DNA of 7,709 nt from Methanobacteriota archaeon (GTDB lineage Archaea; Halobacteriota; Methanocellia; Methanocellales; Methanocellaceae): assembly GCA_023436075.1 (NCBI GenBank), contig JAEZKS010000091.1, positions 1 through 7,709 of the forward strand, given 5' to 3'. Positions within the stretch are counted from its first letter, which is position 1. The number at the start of each line of letters is the position of its first letter. The notes beneath the pieces are model-generated. The model was given only the letters and a program-made list of their open reading frames with translations. It was not told where the DNA came from and searched no databases. Shown in pieces: positions 1 through 5,551 of this stretch. The position numbers and the translations under genes are program-made.

Positions 1-480
1 ACATCGGACATATGCAAGGGGCTTGTGTCCATAGGGTTCGATCATGTCAAGGGCTACAAGCAGAGCGGTAACATCATATTCGAAACTAATGACGAGGGTG
101 TCGACCGGATTGCTGGCGAAGTCCGAAAAGTGATTCACGGCCTGATAGGGAAAGATGTCGACGTATTCTTGCGGACGATGGATCAGATTCGGGAAATGGT
201 ACGGCTCGATCCGTTCACGGATGTCAAAGCAGGCGATGTCAAGTTCTATGTCACATTTTTCCGCGTGGAGCCTTCGCATGCGCTATCACTGCCGTTCAGG
301 TCGCCGGAAGGCGATGCCGAGATCATCCTGATCCGGGGCCGGGAAACCTACGGCGTGGCCTACCCGAAGGACGGCAGATACGGCGCATCTTACGGCAAGA
401 TGGTGGAAAAGCTCGGCAAACCGACCAGCAGCAGGGACTGGAACACGATCAAGGGGATAGCGGCATTGCCTGATCGGTAA
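1..480 (+). CDS. DUF1697 family protein, 5' end cut off by the window
   Basis: The frame is open from base 1, so the gene begins outside the window and 159 residues are visible. Two stretches fit the DUF1697 family: near the start a GF-x-x-V-K-x-Y-x-QSGNIIFE segment (family form: GF-x-D-V-x-T-Y-x-QSGN-V-x-F), and at the end SSRDWNTIKGIAAL, matching the family's closing (T/S)-R-N/D-W-N-T-V. Judged from the family, roughly 15-25 N-terminal residues are missing, including the usual LLRGINVGG-like opening. The GTG at 25 could serve as a start but would remove the conserved region before the QSGN motif, so I reject it. DUF1697 proteins are small, soluble and of unknown function. The radical SAM gene follows on the same strand after a gap of about 120 bp; I see no sign that the two are functionally linked. 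The family call is firm and the function is unknown. Confidence 0.85.
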   Translation, partial: TSDICKGLVSIGFDHVKGYKQSGNIIFETNDEGVDRIAGEVRKVIHGLIGKDVDVFLRTMDQIREMVRLDPFTDVKAGDVKFYVTFFRVEPSHALSLPFRSPEGDAEIILIRGRETYGVAYPKDGRYGASYGKMVEKLGKPTSSRDWNTIKGIAALPDR

Positions 481-568
481 AGTTTAGATTTTCACCGACT
501 TGAATGACTTCCCATCGCCTGCAAGTCGCGCGCGCGAGCGGCCGGGCAGGCAAATGCCACATGACGAA

Positions 569-576
569 GTTTATCA
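569..576 (+). promoter_or_regulatory. Candidate TATA element for the radical SAM gene
   Basis: GTTTATCA lies about 30 bp upstream of the ATG at 603. Archaeal transcription starts about 25 bp after the TATA centre, so this element would give a leaderless or near-leaderless message from 603. That fits the absence of a Shine-Dalgarno sequence before this ATG. An alternative weak box is AGTTTAGATT at 481-490. Sequence-pattern inference only. Confidence 0.35.
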
Positions 577-602
577 GCCTTCGACGACTTTTGTGTTCTG
601 AA

Positions 603-1700
603 ATGAAAATCAATTTCCGCTGGAGCCCGAAGAACCGCTACAGCATCGCCGCGCTGGGGGCGGTCCTGCCTGACTACCGGCTGGTGAAGCGGCCAGAGGA
701 TGGCATCATGCTTTACAGCTTTGCCTCACCACAGGCGAGTGAGGTGTACCGCGAAGTCGATGCTTCGACGGCGGATGCGATTTTCATCGCCGGCGGCCCG
801 CACGCCTCCGGCTGCCCGGAAGAGGCGGTAGAGCACTTCGATTACGTGGTCATAGGGGAGGGCGAGGCGACGCTGCCGGAACTGCTCGATGCGATCGAGC
901 AAAACTCGGACGTGGCAGGTGTCAAAGGCATCGCGTTCATGAAAGACGGCCGGTACCATTTTACCGGCCCGCGTGAAGAGGCTGACCTCGATCGATATCC
1001 CCCATTCAGGCCTCCTCTGCTCGGCCCTATCGAGATCTCCCGCGGCTGCCCGTGGAACTGTGCCTATTGCCAGACGCCGGCGCTCTTCGGGCACCGGATG
1101 CGACACCGCAGCGTCGAGACGATCTGCAAATATGATAAATTCTACGAGGACAAGCGCCTCGTGTCCCCTAACGCCTTCGCCTACGGCTCTGACGGCGTAA
1201 AACCGAACCCGGAAGCAGTGGAGCGACTGCTGAAAAGCCTGTCGGGAGACATCTACTTCGGCACATTCCCTTCGGAGGTCCGGCCCGAGTTCGTAACGCC
1301 CGACATGGTCAGGCTGGTGACTACTTATTGTGCGAATAAGGAAATCCACCTCGGCGGGCAGTCTGGCAGCGACCGGATGCTGCGATCGATCCGACGTGGC
1401 CACACGGCAGCACAGGTGGTCGAAGCGGCCGCCGTGATCAGCGATGCGGGGCTGACGCCCGTGGTGGACTTCATCTTCGGCCTGCCCGGCGAGAGAGAAG
1501 CGGACCAGGCATCGACGCTCGACTGCATCAACGCCATCATAGGAGAGGGCGGAAAGATCCGCGCCCACTATTTCATGCCCCTGCCCGGCACCGCGCTGGC
1601 CGACTCACGGCCAGAGAAAGTGGCGCCGGAGATCGACAGGCTGCTGGGCAAGCTTGCGCTGGGCAGACGGCTCACCGGCTCATGGGCGCCACATACATGA
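603..1700 (+). CDS. B12-binding-type radical SAM protein (MJ_1487-like family)
   Basis: A protein of 365 residues from ATG 603. Residues 149-156 carry the radical SAM signature C-x3-C-x2-C (GCPWNCAYCQTP), which binds the 4Fe-4S cluster that cleaves S-adenosylmethionine. Before it, the IAGGPHASG stretch and the VVIGEGEATLPELL motif are typical of the Rossmann-like B12-binding module in front of many radical SAM enzymes. After it come elements of the TIM-barrel half, including LGGQSGSDRML and VDFIFGLPGE. The DxHxxG histidine loop of true cobalamin binders is not visible, so cobalamin binding is doubtful. The open frame extends upstream to 504, but the added residues are basic and look non-conserved, while NFRWSPKNRYSIAALGAVLP looks like the real N-terminus. 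The C-terminus stops soon after LTGSW, where I recall homologues running somewhat further. I recognise the MJ_1487-like family; substrate and product are unknown. Confidence 0.85.
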   Translation: MKINFRWSPKNRYSIAALGAVLPDYRLVKRPEDGIMLYSFASPQASEVYREVDASTADAIFIAGGPHASGCPEEAVEHFDYVVIGEGEATLPELLDAIEQNSDVAGVKGIAFMKDGRYHFTGPREEADLDRYPPFRPPLLGPIEISRGCPWNCAYCQTPALFGHRMRHRSVETICKYDKFYEDKRLVSPNAFAYGSDGVKPNPEAVERLLKSLSGDIYFGTFPSEVRPEFVTPDMVRLVTTYCANKEIHLGGQSGSDRMLRSIRRGHTAAQVVEAAAVISDAGLTPVVDFIFGLPGEREADQASTLDCINAIIGEGGKIRAHYFMPLPGTALADSRPEKVAPEIDRLLGKLALGRRLTGSWAPHT

Positions 1701-1741
1701 TTGTTAATACCTCGTATTGGCTTTCGTCGTTTTAACACTAA

Positions 1742-1797
1742 AACACTAAACGTTTTTATTTTCCACTAAAACACTAAACTTTTTTAGATTCCACTAA
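1742..1797 (+). repeat. 28-bp tandem duplication in the left arm
   Basis: Positions 1742-1769 and 1770-1797 are two head-to-tail copies of a 28-bp unit, differing at three positions. Each holds AACACTAAAC, then an oligo-T stretch, then CCACTAA. The right arm has only one equivalent copy, which explains why the left arm is about 27 bp longer. It is probably a local duplication after the inverted repeat formed. Confidence 0.8.
1753..1785 (+). terminator. Oligo-T terminator candidates after the radical SAM gene
   Basis: TTTTTATTTT (1753-1762) and TTTTTT (1780-1785) lie 53-85 nt after the stop codon at 1700. Archaeal RNA polymerase terminates on oligo-T runs without needing a hairpin, so these are likely 3' ends for the plus-strand transcript. 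Confidence 0.5.
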
Positions 1798-2071
1798 ATG
1801 CACGAAGCCCACGAATTCAAAGTCACTAAAGCCACGAAAGTCACCAAGCTTAAAACACTAATAAAGTCGCTAAGACCACTAAACCACCAACGATAGCGTC
1901 CGTTCACATCGACCTGTCCTGACTGGCGACATCTCAACCGCTTGCACGACAACAAAATTACCATGCCGGCGTTGGTGCTTTCGTGCCCTTCGTGACCTTA
2001 TTCGTGTTTTAAGCTTGGTGACTTTCGTGGCTTTAGTGGCTTTGAATTCGTGGCGTTCGTGACCTTAGTGG

Positions 2072-2081
2072 AAATAAAAAA
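2072..2081 (-). terminator. Oligo-T terminator candidate after sppA
   Basis: AAATAAAAAA on the plus strand gives T6-A-T3 on the minus strand, 54 nt past the sppA stop codon. It is the mirror image of the left-arm T tract at 1753-1762, so transcripts entering from either side meet a similar oligo-T run at about the same distance from the stop. Confidence 0.5.
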
Positions 2082-2134
2082 CCGTTTAGTGTTTTCGTGT
2101 TGAAACGACCAGTGCCAGGATAACGGACATTAAG

Positions 2135-3076
2135 TTATAGATACAGCCAGCCGTAGGGTGAATAGAACGGCTGGTATCGTCCGGTGGTAGCCAGTGTCCC
2201 GTTCGTCTGACTCGCGGAGAAATCGCTGCCTGTCAGCGTGATCTGGTTGAAGTATTGCACATCGGGCGCGCCCTGGATGTTCCCGAGCTCCGATGCGGCG
2301 TCGATGGCATCGTAAAGGTCACCGATCTCGTCGATCAGCCCCAGCTCTTTTGCGTGCACGCCAGTGAAGACACGGCCGTCTGCAAGGCTACGCACGTCTT
2401 CCGCCGACATGTTGCGGCCTGTGGCCACCGCTTCCACGAAGCGGTCGAACGTCTCGTTCACCAGGCCGTTCACGTATGTCTTTTCATCGTCAGTGAGCCC
2501 GCGCCAGTCTGCGCCGATATCCTTATACTGGCCGGATTTGCCTATGTAGAACGAGATTCCCTCCTTCTCGTAGTAGGTGCTGCTGTCCTGAATAGGCCAG
2601 ATCACGCCGATGCTGCCGGTCCAGCTATCAGGCGCCGCGTAGATCTTGTCGCAGGCCGAAGAGATGTAATAGGCCGCCGATGTGGCCATATCGCTCATTG
2701 AAACGACGACCGGCTTGACCTGTTTCGTCTTCAGGAGCTGGTGGTAGATGTCCTGAGCAGCCACCGGGCTTCCGCCGGGCGAGTTGATCCGCAGCACTAT
2801 TGCCTTGATGCCCGGGTCAGCCTCCGCCTGCCTGAGCTGGCTCACGATGTCACCAGAGCCCGAATAGCCGGGGCCGGGTGAGCCGTCGGTCACCATTTCT
2901 CCTTCGACATAGATCACGGCCACTTTGCTGCTGGCCAGAGGTGAGGAGAAGTCGGGCAGAATGTTGCCAGTGGCCACAATGAAAATCGATTCGACGATCA
3001 GGAATAAGCTGAGAATCACGATGATAACGATCAGCATTAAATTCAGAAGGCTGAGCCCCCGTTTCTGTCCATCCAT
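2135..3076 (-). CDS. sppA: Signal peptide peptidase SppA, 36K type (membrane serine protease)
   Basis: A 313-residue protein of the S49 peptidase family, which degrades leftover signal peptides and other membrane fragments. A single hydrophobic segment at about residues 9-35 anchors it, with the protease domain outside the cytoplasm. Visible motifs are the oxyanion-region NSPGG at 98-102, the presumed nucleophile Ser133 in MATSAAYY (family form A-x-S-G-G-Y-Y), and the general-base Lys185 in GQYKDIG, giving the Ser-Lys dyad. The C-terminal FTG-x-x-A-x-x-L-G-L-I-DEIG segment is also typical. I chose the ATG at 3076 because GAGGGA sits 7 nt before it; a TTG five codons upstream (3091) is also in frame but overlaps that site. 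The nucleophile region reads SAAYY, not SGGYY, a mild deviation. It lies downstream of the winged-helix gene with a 141-bp gap and its own promoter candidate. Confidence 0.9.
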   Translation of the reverse strand: MDGQKRGLSLLNLMLIVIIVILSLFLIVESIFIVATGNILPDFSSPLASSKVAVIYVEGEMVTDGSPGPGYSGSGDIVSQLRQAEADPGIKAIVLRINSPGGSPVAAQDIYHQLLKTKQVKPVVVSMSDMATSAAYYISSACDKIYAAPDSWTGSIGVIWPIQDSSTYYEKEGISFYIGKSGQYKDIGADWRGLTDDEKTYVNGLVNETFDRFVEAVATGRNMSAEDVRSLADGRVFTGVHAKELGLIDEIGDLYDAIDAASELGNIQGAPDVQYFNQITLTGSDFSASQTNGTLATTGRYQPFYSPYGWLYL

Positions 3077-3135
3077 ACAGCCATCCCTCAAACAACGATT
3101 TGCTCTCTCAACGTATTATGAAATAACAGGCAGGA

Positions 3136-3144
3136 GATAAATAG
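3136..3144 (-). promoter_or_regulatory. Candidate TATA element of sppA
   Basis: On the minus strand, GGAAA followed by CTATTTATC resembles a BRE/TATA pair. It is about 60 bp upstream of the ATG at 3076, predicting a leader of roughly 35-40 nt that would contain the GAGGGA ribosome binding site. Confidence 0.45.
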
Positions 3145-3148
3145 TTTC

Positions 3149-3164
3149 CACTGTGGGCACAGTG
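3149..3164. promoter_or_regulatory. Palindromic operator candidate upstream of sppA
   Basis: CACTGTG-GG-CACAGTG is a perfect 7-bp inverted repeat with a 2-bp centre, ending 4 bp before the sppA TATA candidate. On the minus strand it contains GTGCCCACAGTG, nearly identical to the half-sites of the palindrome at 4829-4856. Its position next to BRE/TATA would let a bound protein block or assist TBP/TFB. Confidence 0.5.
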
Positions 3165-3217
3165 TACTCCAGTAATCCGTCAAGGCTGACCTGAAACGGC
3201 TCATGGTGTCCATAGCG

Positions 3218-3601
3218 TCACGCGATAATGATCTTGCCGCCCTCATCTTTCTCTTTGGGTTTGGGTGCGGGCGGAGATGATGTGGCGACTGGGGCCGGCT
3301 GCGACCGGTCAGGCGGCGCATGGGCAGTGAAGACCAGGTCATATAAGAGCTTGCCGTACCTGCTGCTGCGGTCGTAGCGATAGTAGGAAACCTTGCCCAC
3401 TTTCCGGTGCTCCTTGATCACGCCGTATTTCAGCAGGCCTTCCTTCATTTTGGATACTTTGGCCTTCGATAATTTCATCCGGTCGGCTATGTCCTGTACG
3501 CAGAAATCCCGGTCGTGGTTGTAGACCAGAAAGACGATCAAGTCCGCCGACGAGCTGCCGCCGAAGATCTCGGATAAAGGGGAAACTGGAAGGCCGCCCA
3601 T
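3218..3601 (-). CDS. Small winged helix-turn-helix DNA-binding protein
   Basis: A 127-residue soluble protein. Residues about 19-77 form a winged helix: a helix (ADLIVFLVYNH), the helix-turn-helix (VQDIADRMKLSKAKVSKMKEGLLKYGVI, about 35-62) with the recognition helix around SKAKVSKMKEGL, then a basic wing (KEHRKVGKVSYYRYD). This is the architecture of MarR/ArsR-like archaeal regulators. Residues 96-120 are rich in Pro, Ala and Lys and probably disordered. No effector domain or metal-binding cysteine cluster is seen. The ATG at 3601 is preferred because AGGTG lies 5 nt upstream; a GTG at 3619 is in frame but would bury that site. It sits between the pilin genes and sppA on the same strand and is the only regulator in the window, so it is a candidate for controlling this locus. 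That role is inference. Confidence 0.8.
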   Translation of the reverse strand: MGGLPVSPLSEIFGGSSSADLIVFLVYNHDRDFCVQDIADRMKLSKAKVSKMKEGLLKYGVIKEHRKVGKVSYYRYDRSSRYGKLLYDLVFTAHAPPDRSQPAPVATSSPPAPKPKEKDEGGKIIIA

Positions 3602-3638
3602 TTCAACACCTGTATACACTGATCATACGCTAAAAGCT

Positions 3639-3646
3639 CATAAATA
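3639..3646 (-). promoter_or_regulatory. Candidate TATA element of the winged-helix gene
   Basis: TATTTATG on the minus strand lies about 40 bp upstream of the ATG at 3601, predicting a short leader that includes the AGGTG site. The gene may therefore be transcribed separately from the pilin pair, though the 79-bp gap also allows read-through. Confidence 0.4.
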
Positions 3647-3680
3647 CATCGCATGCCGCATATGCCATTGGCTGCGTTCG

Positions 3681-4289
3681 TCACCGGTAGTAGATCAACT
3701 CCGACCGTATGCGGCCGATGGTTAGGAATGCCTTGCACCATGCGTTTTGCGCGTCAGTGTAGAAGTACCGGACTTTAATCGAATGTAATCCGGCTTCAAG
3801 GTGTATTGAAGCGCCGCGAACAGACTTCTGGGGGTGAATGCCAGAGTTGTCGACCGCCAGAACGCCATCGACCCAGAGCCAGGAGCCATCGGCGCTTTCT
3901 GTCAAGAAAGCGTAGTAGTTAGGGATGTCCAGGTAGATATAGCCTGCCCAGATGACCATACCCATTGAGGCAGGAGCGCCCTGAGGAAGACCGGAACTGC
4001 TCAACGAGATCGATGGCTCGGAGCGCATCGCGACTAAACCCCCCGGCAATATTCGGCCTGGATCGGCAGAGGAGAAGTCCGAGGAAGGATCGGCAGCATA
4101 ATAAAACGCGTACAGGCCTCTTGTGAGGCCTGTACTGCCGGAAACGTCGAGCTGGTCAGCCACGGCCTGCCCGTGGTGTGCCGCCAGGCTCAGCACGACG
4201 GAGGATATCGCAAGCCCGGCCAGCAGTACCATTCCGACGGACAGGACCGTGTAAAAGGCATCGGCGATGCCTGTGTCGTCGGCGATCAT
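3681..4289 (-). CDS. Pilin-like membrane-anchored protein with a PA14 domain
   Basis: A 202-residue protein. Residues 1-35 resemble the N-terminus of archaeal type IV pilin-like proteins: an acidic-Gly start (MIADDTGIADAFY) followed by a hydrophobic helix at about 13-36. Residues about 57-195 look like a PA14 domain, a beta-barrel module often found in glycosidases and adhesins. Recognisable parts are RGLYAFYYA at the start, IWAGYIYLDIP, the core ADGSWLWVDGVLAVDN at 133-148 (family form DDGS-x-LWVDG-x-x-V-x-DN), and LEAGLHSIKVRYFY at 164-177. The N-terminus lacks the basic residue usually found just before a prepilin cleavage site, so processing is uncertain. The start overlaps the stop of the upstream pilin gene by 4 bp (ATGA), indicating translational coupling and joint assembly. 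A role in binding surface or extracellular polysaccharide is inferred from the domain. Confidence 0.75.
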   Translation of the reverse strand: MIADDTGIADAFYTVLSVGMVLLAGLAISSVVLSLAAHHGQAVADQLDVSGSTGLTRGLYAFYYAADPSSDFSSADPGRILPGGLVAMRSEPSISLSSSGLPQGAPASMGMVIWAGYIYLDIPNYYAFLTESADGSWLWVDGVLAVDNSGIHPQKSVRGASIHLEAGLHSIKVRYFYTDAQNAWCKAFLTIGRIRSELIYYR

Positions 4290-4753
4290 CTGGCGACCAC
4301 GATAACCGAGCCGATCTGCTGCCGTGTCTGGGCGCTGACCACCTTCACCGTGTACCGGGCGCCTTTATCAACGGTCCCGTCGGTGTCCAGCGGTATGGCC
4401 GATGTCTGCATCCCCGGGCCGAGCTGAGACGGGGTTACCGCCGGCACAACGTCAGATACAGCCGTCGTACCTATAAGCTTGCCATCGTCGTCATACAGGG
4501 TCAGTACCATCTGATCTACCTGCAGCGGATCGCCCGACTCGTGGTTGATCAGCAGTGACGGCGAGGCGCCGCCAGTCAGTACGCCGGTCATGCTCGCCGT
4601 CGGCGAGCTGGCCAGAACCTGCACCTCGCTGCCCTGGGAGAACACAAGGGAAGCGATCAGTAGCGATACCATGACCACGATGGCGATCATCAGTATGCCG
4701 TACACGGCGTTCTCTACGCCGGAATCGTCTTTGATCAGGGAAATGGATTTCAT
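4286..4753 (-). CDS. Archaeal type IV pilin-like protein (class III signal peptide)
   Basis: A 155-residue protein. It starts with a short basic leader (MKSISLIK), an acidic DDSGVENAVYG motif and a hydrophobic helix at about 17-39, the layout of archaeal prepilins cut by a FlaK/PibD-type or EppA-type peptidase; the likely cut is near Lys8/Asp9. The rest is a small beta-rich ectodomain with the family-like segments LLINHESGDPLQVDQMVLTLYDDDGKLIG (68-96) and a closing RYTVKVVSAQTRQQIGSVIVVAR, as in archaeal Pilin_N/DUF1628-type proteins. The ATG at 4753 is well supported: GGTGA ends 5 nt upstream, and a BRE/TATA pair lies about 60 bp upstream. It is the first gene of the minus-strand block and overlaps the next gene by 4 bp. 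It is more likely a minor pilin or pseudopilin-like surface protein than an archaellin; the exact role is not known. Confidence 0.8.
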   Translation of the reverse strand: MKSISLIKDDSGVENAVYGILMIAIVVMVSLLIASLVFSQGSEVQVLASSPTASMTGVLTGGASPSLLINHESGDPLQVDQMVLTLYDDDGKLIGTTAVSDVVPAVTPSQLGPGMQTSAIPLDTDGTVDKGARYTVKVVSAQTRQQIGSVIVVAR

Positions 4754-4757
4754 TCAT

Positions 4758-4763
4758 ATCACC
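4758..4763 (-). promoter_or_regulatory. Ribosome binding site of the pilin gene
   Basis: GGTGAT on the minus strand lies 4 nt before the ATG at 4753 and matches the archaeal anti-Shine-Dalgarno complement (AGGAGGTGATC). It decides between this ATG and the out-of-frame ATG at 4757. Confidence 0.7.
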
Positions 4764-4810
4764 TTTAACTTGTTTTCATATTTTTGTACAAAAAGTTATT
4801 TTCACTTAAA

Positions 4811-4826
4811 TGATATAAAGTTTGCG
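4811..4826 (-). promoter_or_regulatory. BRE/TATA promoter of the pilin operon
   Basis: CGCAAA followed by CTTTATATCA on the minus strand is a strong archaeal BRE/TATA match. Its centre lies about 62 bp before the ATG at 4753, giving a predicted leader of around 35 nt. The left half of the 28-bp palindrome at 4829-4856 lies directly upstream. Confidence 0.7.
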
Positions 4827-4828
4827 AT

Positions 4829-4856
4829 TGCACAATGGGCACGTGCCCACCGTGCA
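4829..4856. promoter_or_regulatory. 28-bp palindrome between divergent pilin and flavodoxin promoters
   Basis: The core TGGGCACGTGCCCA (4836-4849) is a perfect 14-bp palindrome. It continues outward, after a 2-bp mismatch on each side, to TGCAC on the left and GTGCA on the right, so 24 of 28 positions obey the dyad. It sits 2 bp upstream of the pilin BRE/TATA and about 16 bp upstream of a weak TATA-like stretch for the flavodoxin gene. This is the expected place for a shared operator bound by a dimeric regulator. Confidence 0.65.
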
Positions 4857-4871
4857 TTCCGGCGACATAGT

Positions 4872-4880
4872 ACATTATTT
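4872..4880 (+). promoter_or_regulatory. Weak TATA-like element of the flavodoxin gene
   Basis: ACATTATTT lies about 36 bp before the ATG at 4912. The spacing suits a short leader holding the GAGGAG site, but the match to the TATA consensus is poor, which could indicate dependence on an activator. Confidence 0.3.
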
Positions 4881-4911
4881 TGAAACGCCAATATCGAGCA
4901 GAGGAGTATCC

Positions 4912-5505
4912 ATGGCAGGGAAGAGAGCGCTCGTAGTGTACGATACGAAGTACGGCGCCACTGAACAGATCGCTAACTGGATAGCCGAAGGAATCAACGA
5001 CGCGGACCTGCGCCGCATCGGCGACGTGACGAGCCTGAACTACGACCTGATCATCGTCGGCTGCCCCGTATACAACGAGATGCCGTCAGGTCGGATCATC
5101 CAGTTCCTGGATGATAACCGGGATGTGATGAAGAACCGGAAGGTGGCGCTGTTCACGGTGAGCGTGCCCTTCGACATGACACCTGATCGGGCGAAGAGGT
5201 TCGCCGGCCAGAAGGATGTCAAGCCGCTCTTCGAACATGTGGCCGGCACAGTGATCGCCTCGAAAGCGTTCCTGGGCAAGATCGACCTCGGGGAGATGAG
5301 CGAGTTCGACCGGCTTTCCCTGCGCATTCTCTACTTCCTCAAAGGTCACAAGGTGCAGGAAGTGAACTACCTGGACAGGGACGAGGCGGTGGCGTGGGGA
5401 AAGAAGCTGCTCGACCTGCTGATCCACCCGCAGGACGTGATTCCTCCTCAGCCCAGAGAAAGCGAAAACAAGCCCTATTCAGGGGAACGTGTGGATAAAA
5501 AGTAA
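4912..5505 (+). CDS. Flavodoxin domain protein (FMN-binding, HemG-like group)
   Basis: A 197-residue protein with a flavodoxin fold. Residues 6-20 give the first strand and phosphate-binding loop (ALVVYDTKYGATEQI, family form S/T-x-x-G-x-T-x-x-I-A). Further FMN-loop regions are IIVGCPVYNEMPSG (47-60) and LFTVSVP (80-86). The layout resembles the flavodoxin-like group that includes menaquinone-dependent protoporphyrinogen IX dehydrogenase HemG and many uncharacterised methanogen proteins; it should carry FMN and move electrons in the cytoplasm, partner unknown. The start is the ATG at 4912 with GAGGAG at 4901-4906, a strong ribosome binding site 5 nt away; the frame is open further upstream, but that part covers the palindrome. 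The C-terminal 25 residues are Pro/Glu/Lys-rich and look disordered. It is a single gene, divergent from the pilin operon and convergent with dCMP deaminase. A heme-pathway role is not supported by neighbours. Confidence 0.8.
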   Translation: MAGKRALVVYDTKYGATEQIANWIAEGINDADLRRIGDVTSLNYDLIIVGCPVYNEMPSGRIIQFLDDNRDVMKNRKVALFTVSVPFDMTPDRAKRFAGQKDVKPLFEHVAGTVIASKAFLGKIDLGEMSEFDRLSLRILYFLKGHKVQEVNYLDRDEAVAWGKKLLDLLIHPQDVIPPQPRESENKPYSGERVDKK

Positions 5506-5516
5506 TATTATCGTCA

Positions 5517-5521
5517 TTTTT
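5517..5521 (+). terminator. Oligo-T terminator candidate after flavodoxin
   Basis: TTTTT begins 12 nt after the flavodoxin stop codon at 5505, just before the inverted repeat. An archaeal polymerase could terminate here; the run is short, so the inverted repeat beyond it may contribute. Confidence 0.35.
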
Positions 5522-5551
5522 AAAAGGTTGTATACGCTGAGCCTGTGGTTA

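Larger units (their letters stand above)
1734..2101. repeat. Long imperfect inverted repeat built of CACTAAA/CACGAAA units
   Basis: The left arm (1734-1891) and right arm (1971-2101) are reverse complements, with a 79-bp central segment. The best block pairs 1809-1858 with 2004-2053: 50 bp with one mismatch, which is a G-U wobble in RNA, and it includes a perfect 35-bp match (1824-1858 with 2004-2038). The outer ends (1734-1769 with 2101-2066) also match well apart from small indels. Within each arm a unit of about 9 bp recurs, for example CACTAAAGC, CACGAAAGT, CACCAAGCT. No plausible ORF occupies the element. It fills the whole gap between the convergent radical SAM and sppA genes. It could fold as a very long hairpin in RNA from either strand, and may be a mobile palindromic element, a bidirectional terminator, or both. 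Confidence 0.9.

Noticed and set aside
526..537. TCGCGCGCGCGA, a 12-bp palindrome of alternating CG
   Set aside because: Could adopt Z-DNA, but it is short, lies in a GC-rich gap, and no gene-regulatory element is positioned around it; treated as composition.
504..602. N-terminal extension of the radical SAM protein
   Set aside because: The residues look non-conserved, there is no ribosome binding site at 504, and a TATA-like element within it suits a start at 603.
726..1568. A 280-codon open frame on the minus strand opposite the radical SAM gene
   Set aside because: Its product is Arg/His-rich with no family resemblance and mirrors a strong GC-rich coding sequence carrying the C-x3-C-x2-C motif, so it is an antisense shadow.
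1734..2101. CRISPR array
   Set aside because: The units are about 9 bp, degenerate and contiguous, with no unique spacers of constant length and no cas genes nearby.
4822..4911. N-terminal extension of flavodoxin to 4822
   Set aside because: It would translate the palindromic operator; the ATG at 4912 has GAGGAG at ideal spacing and begins right before the flavodoxin first strand.
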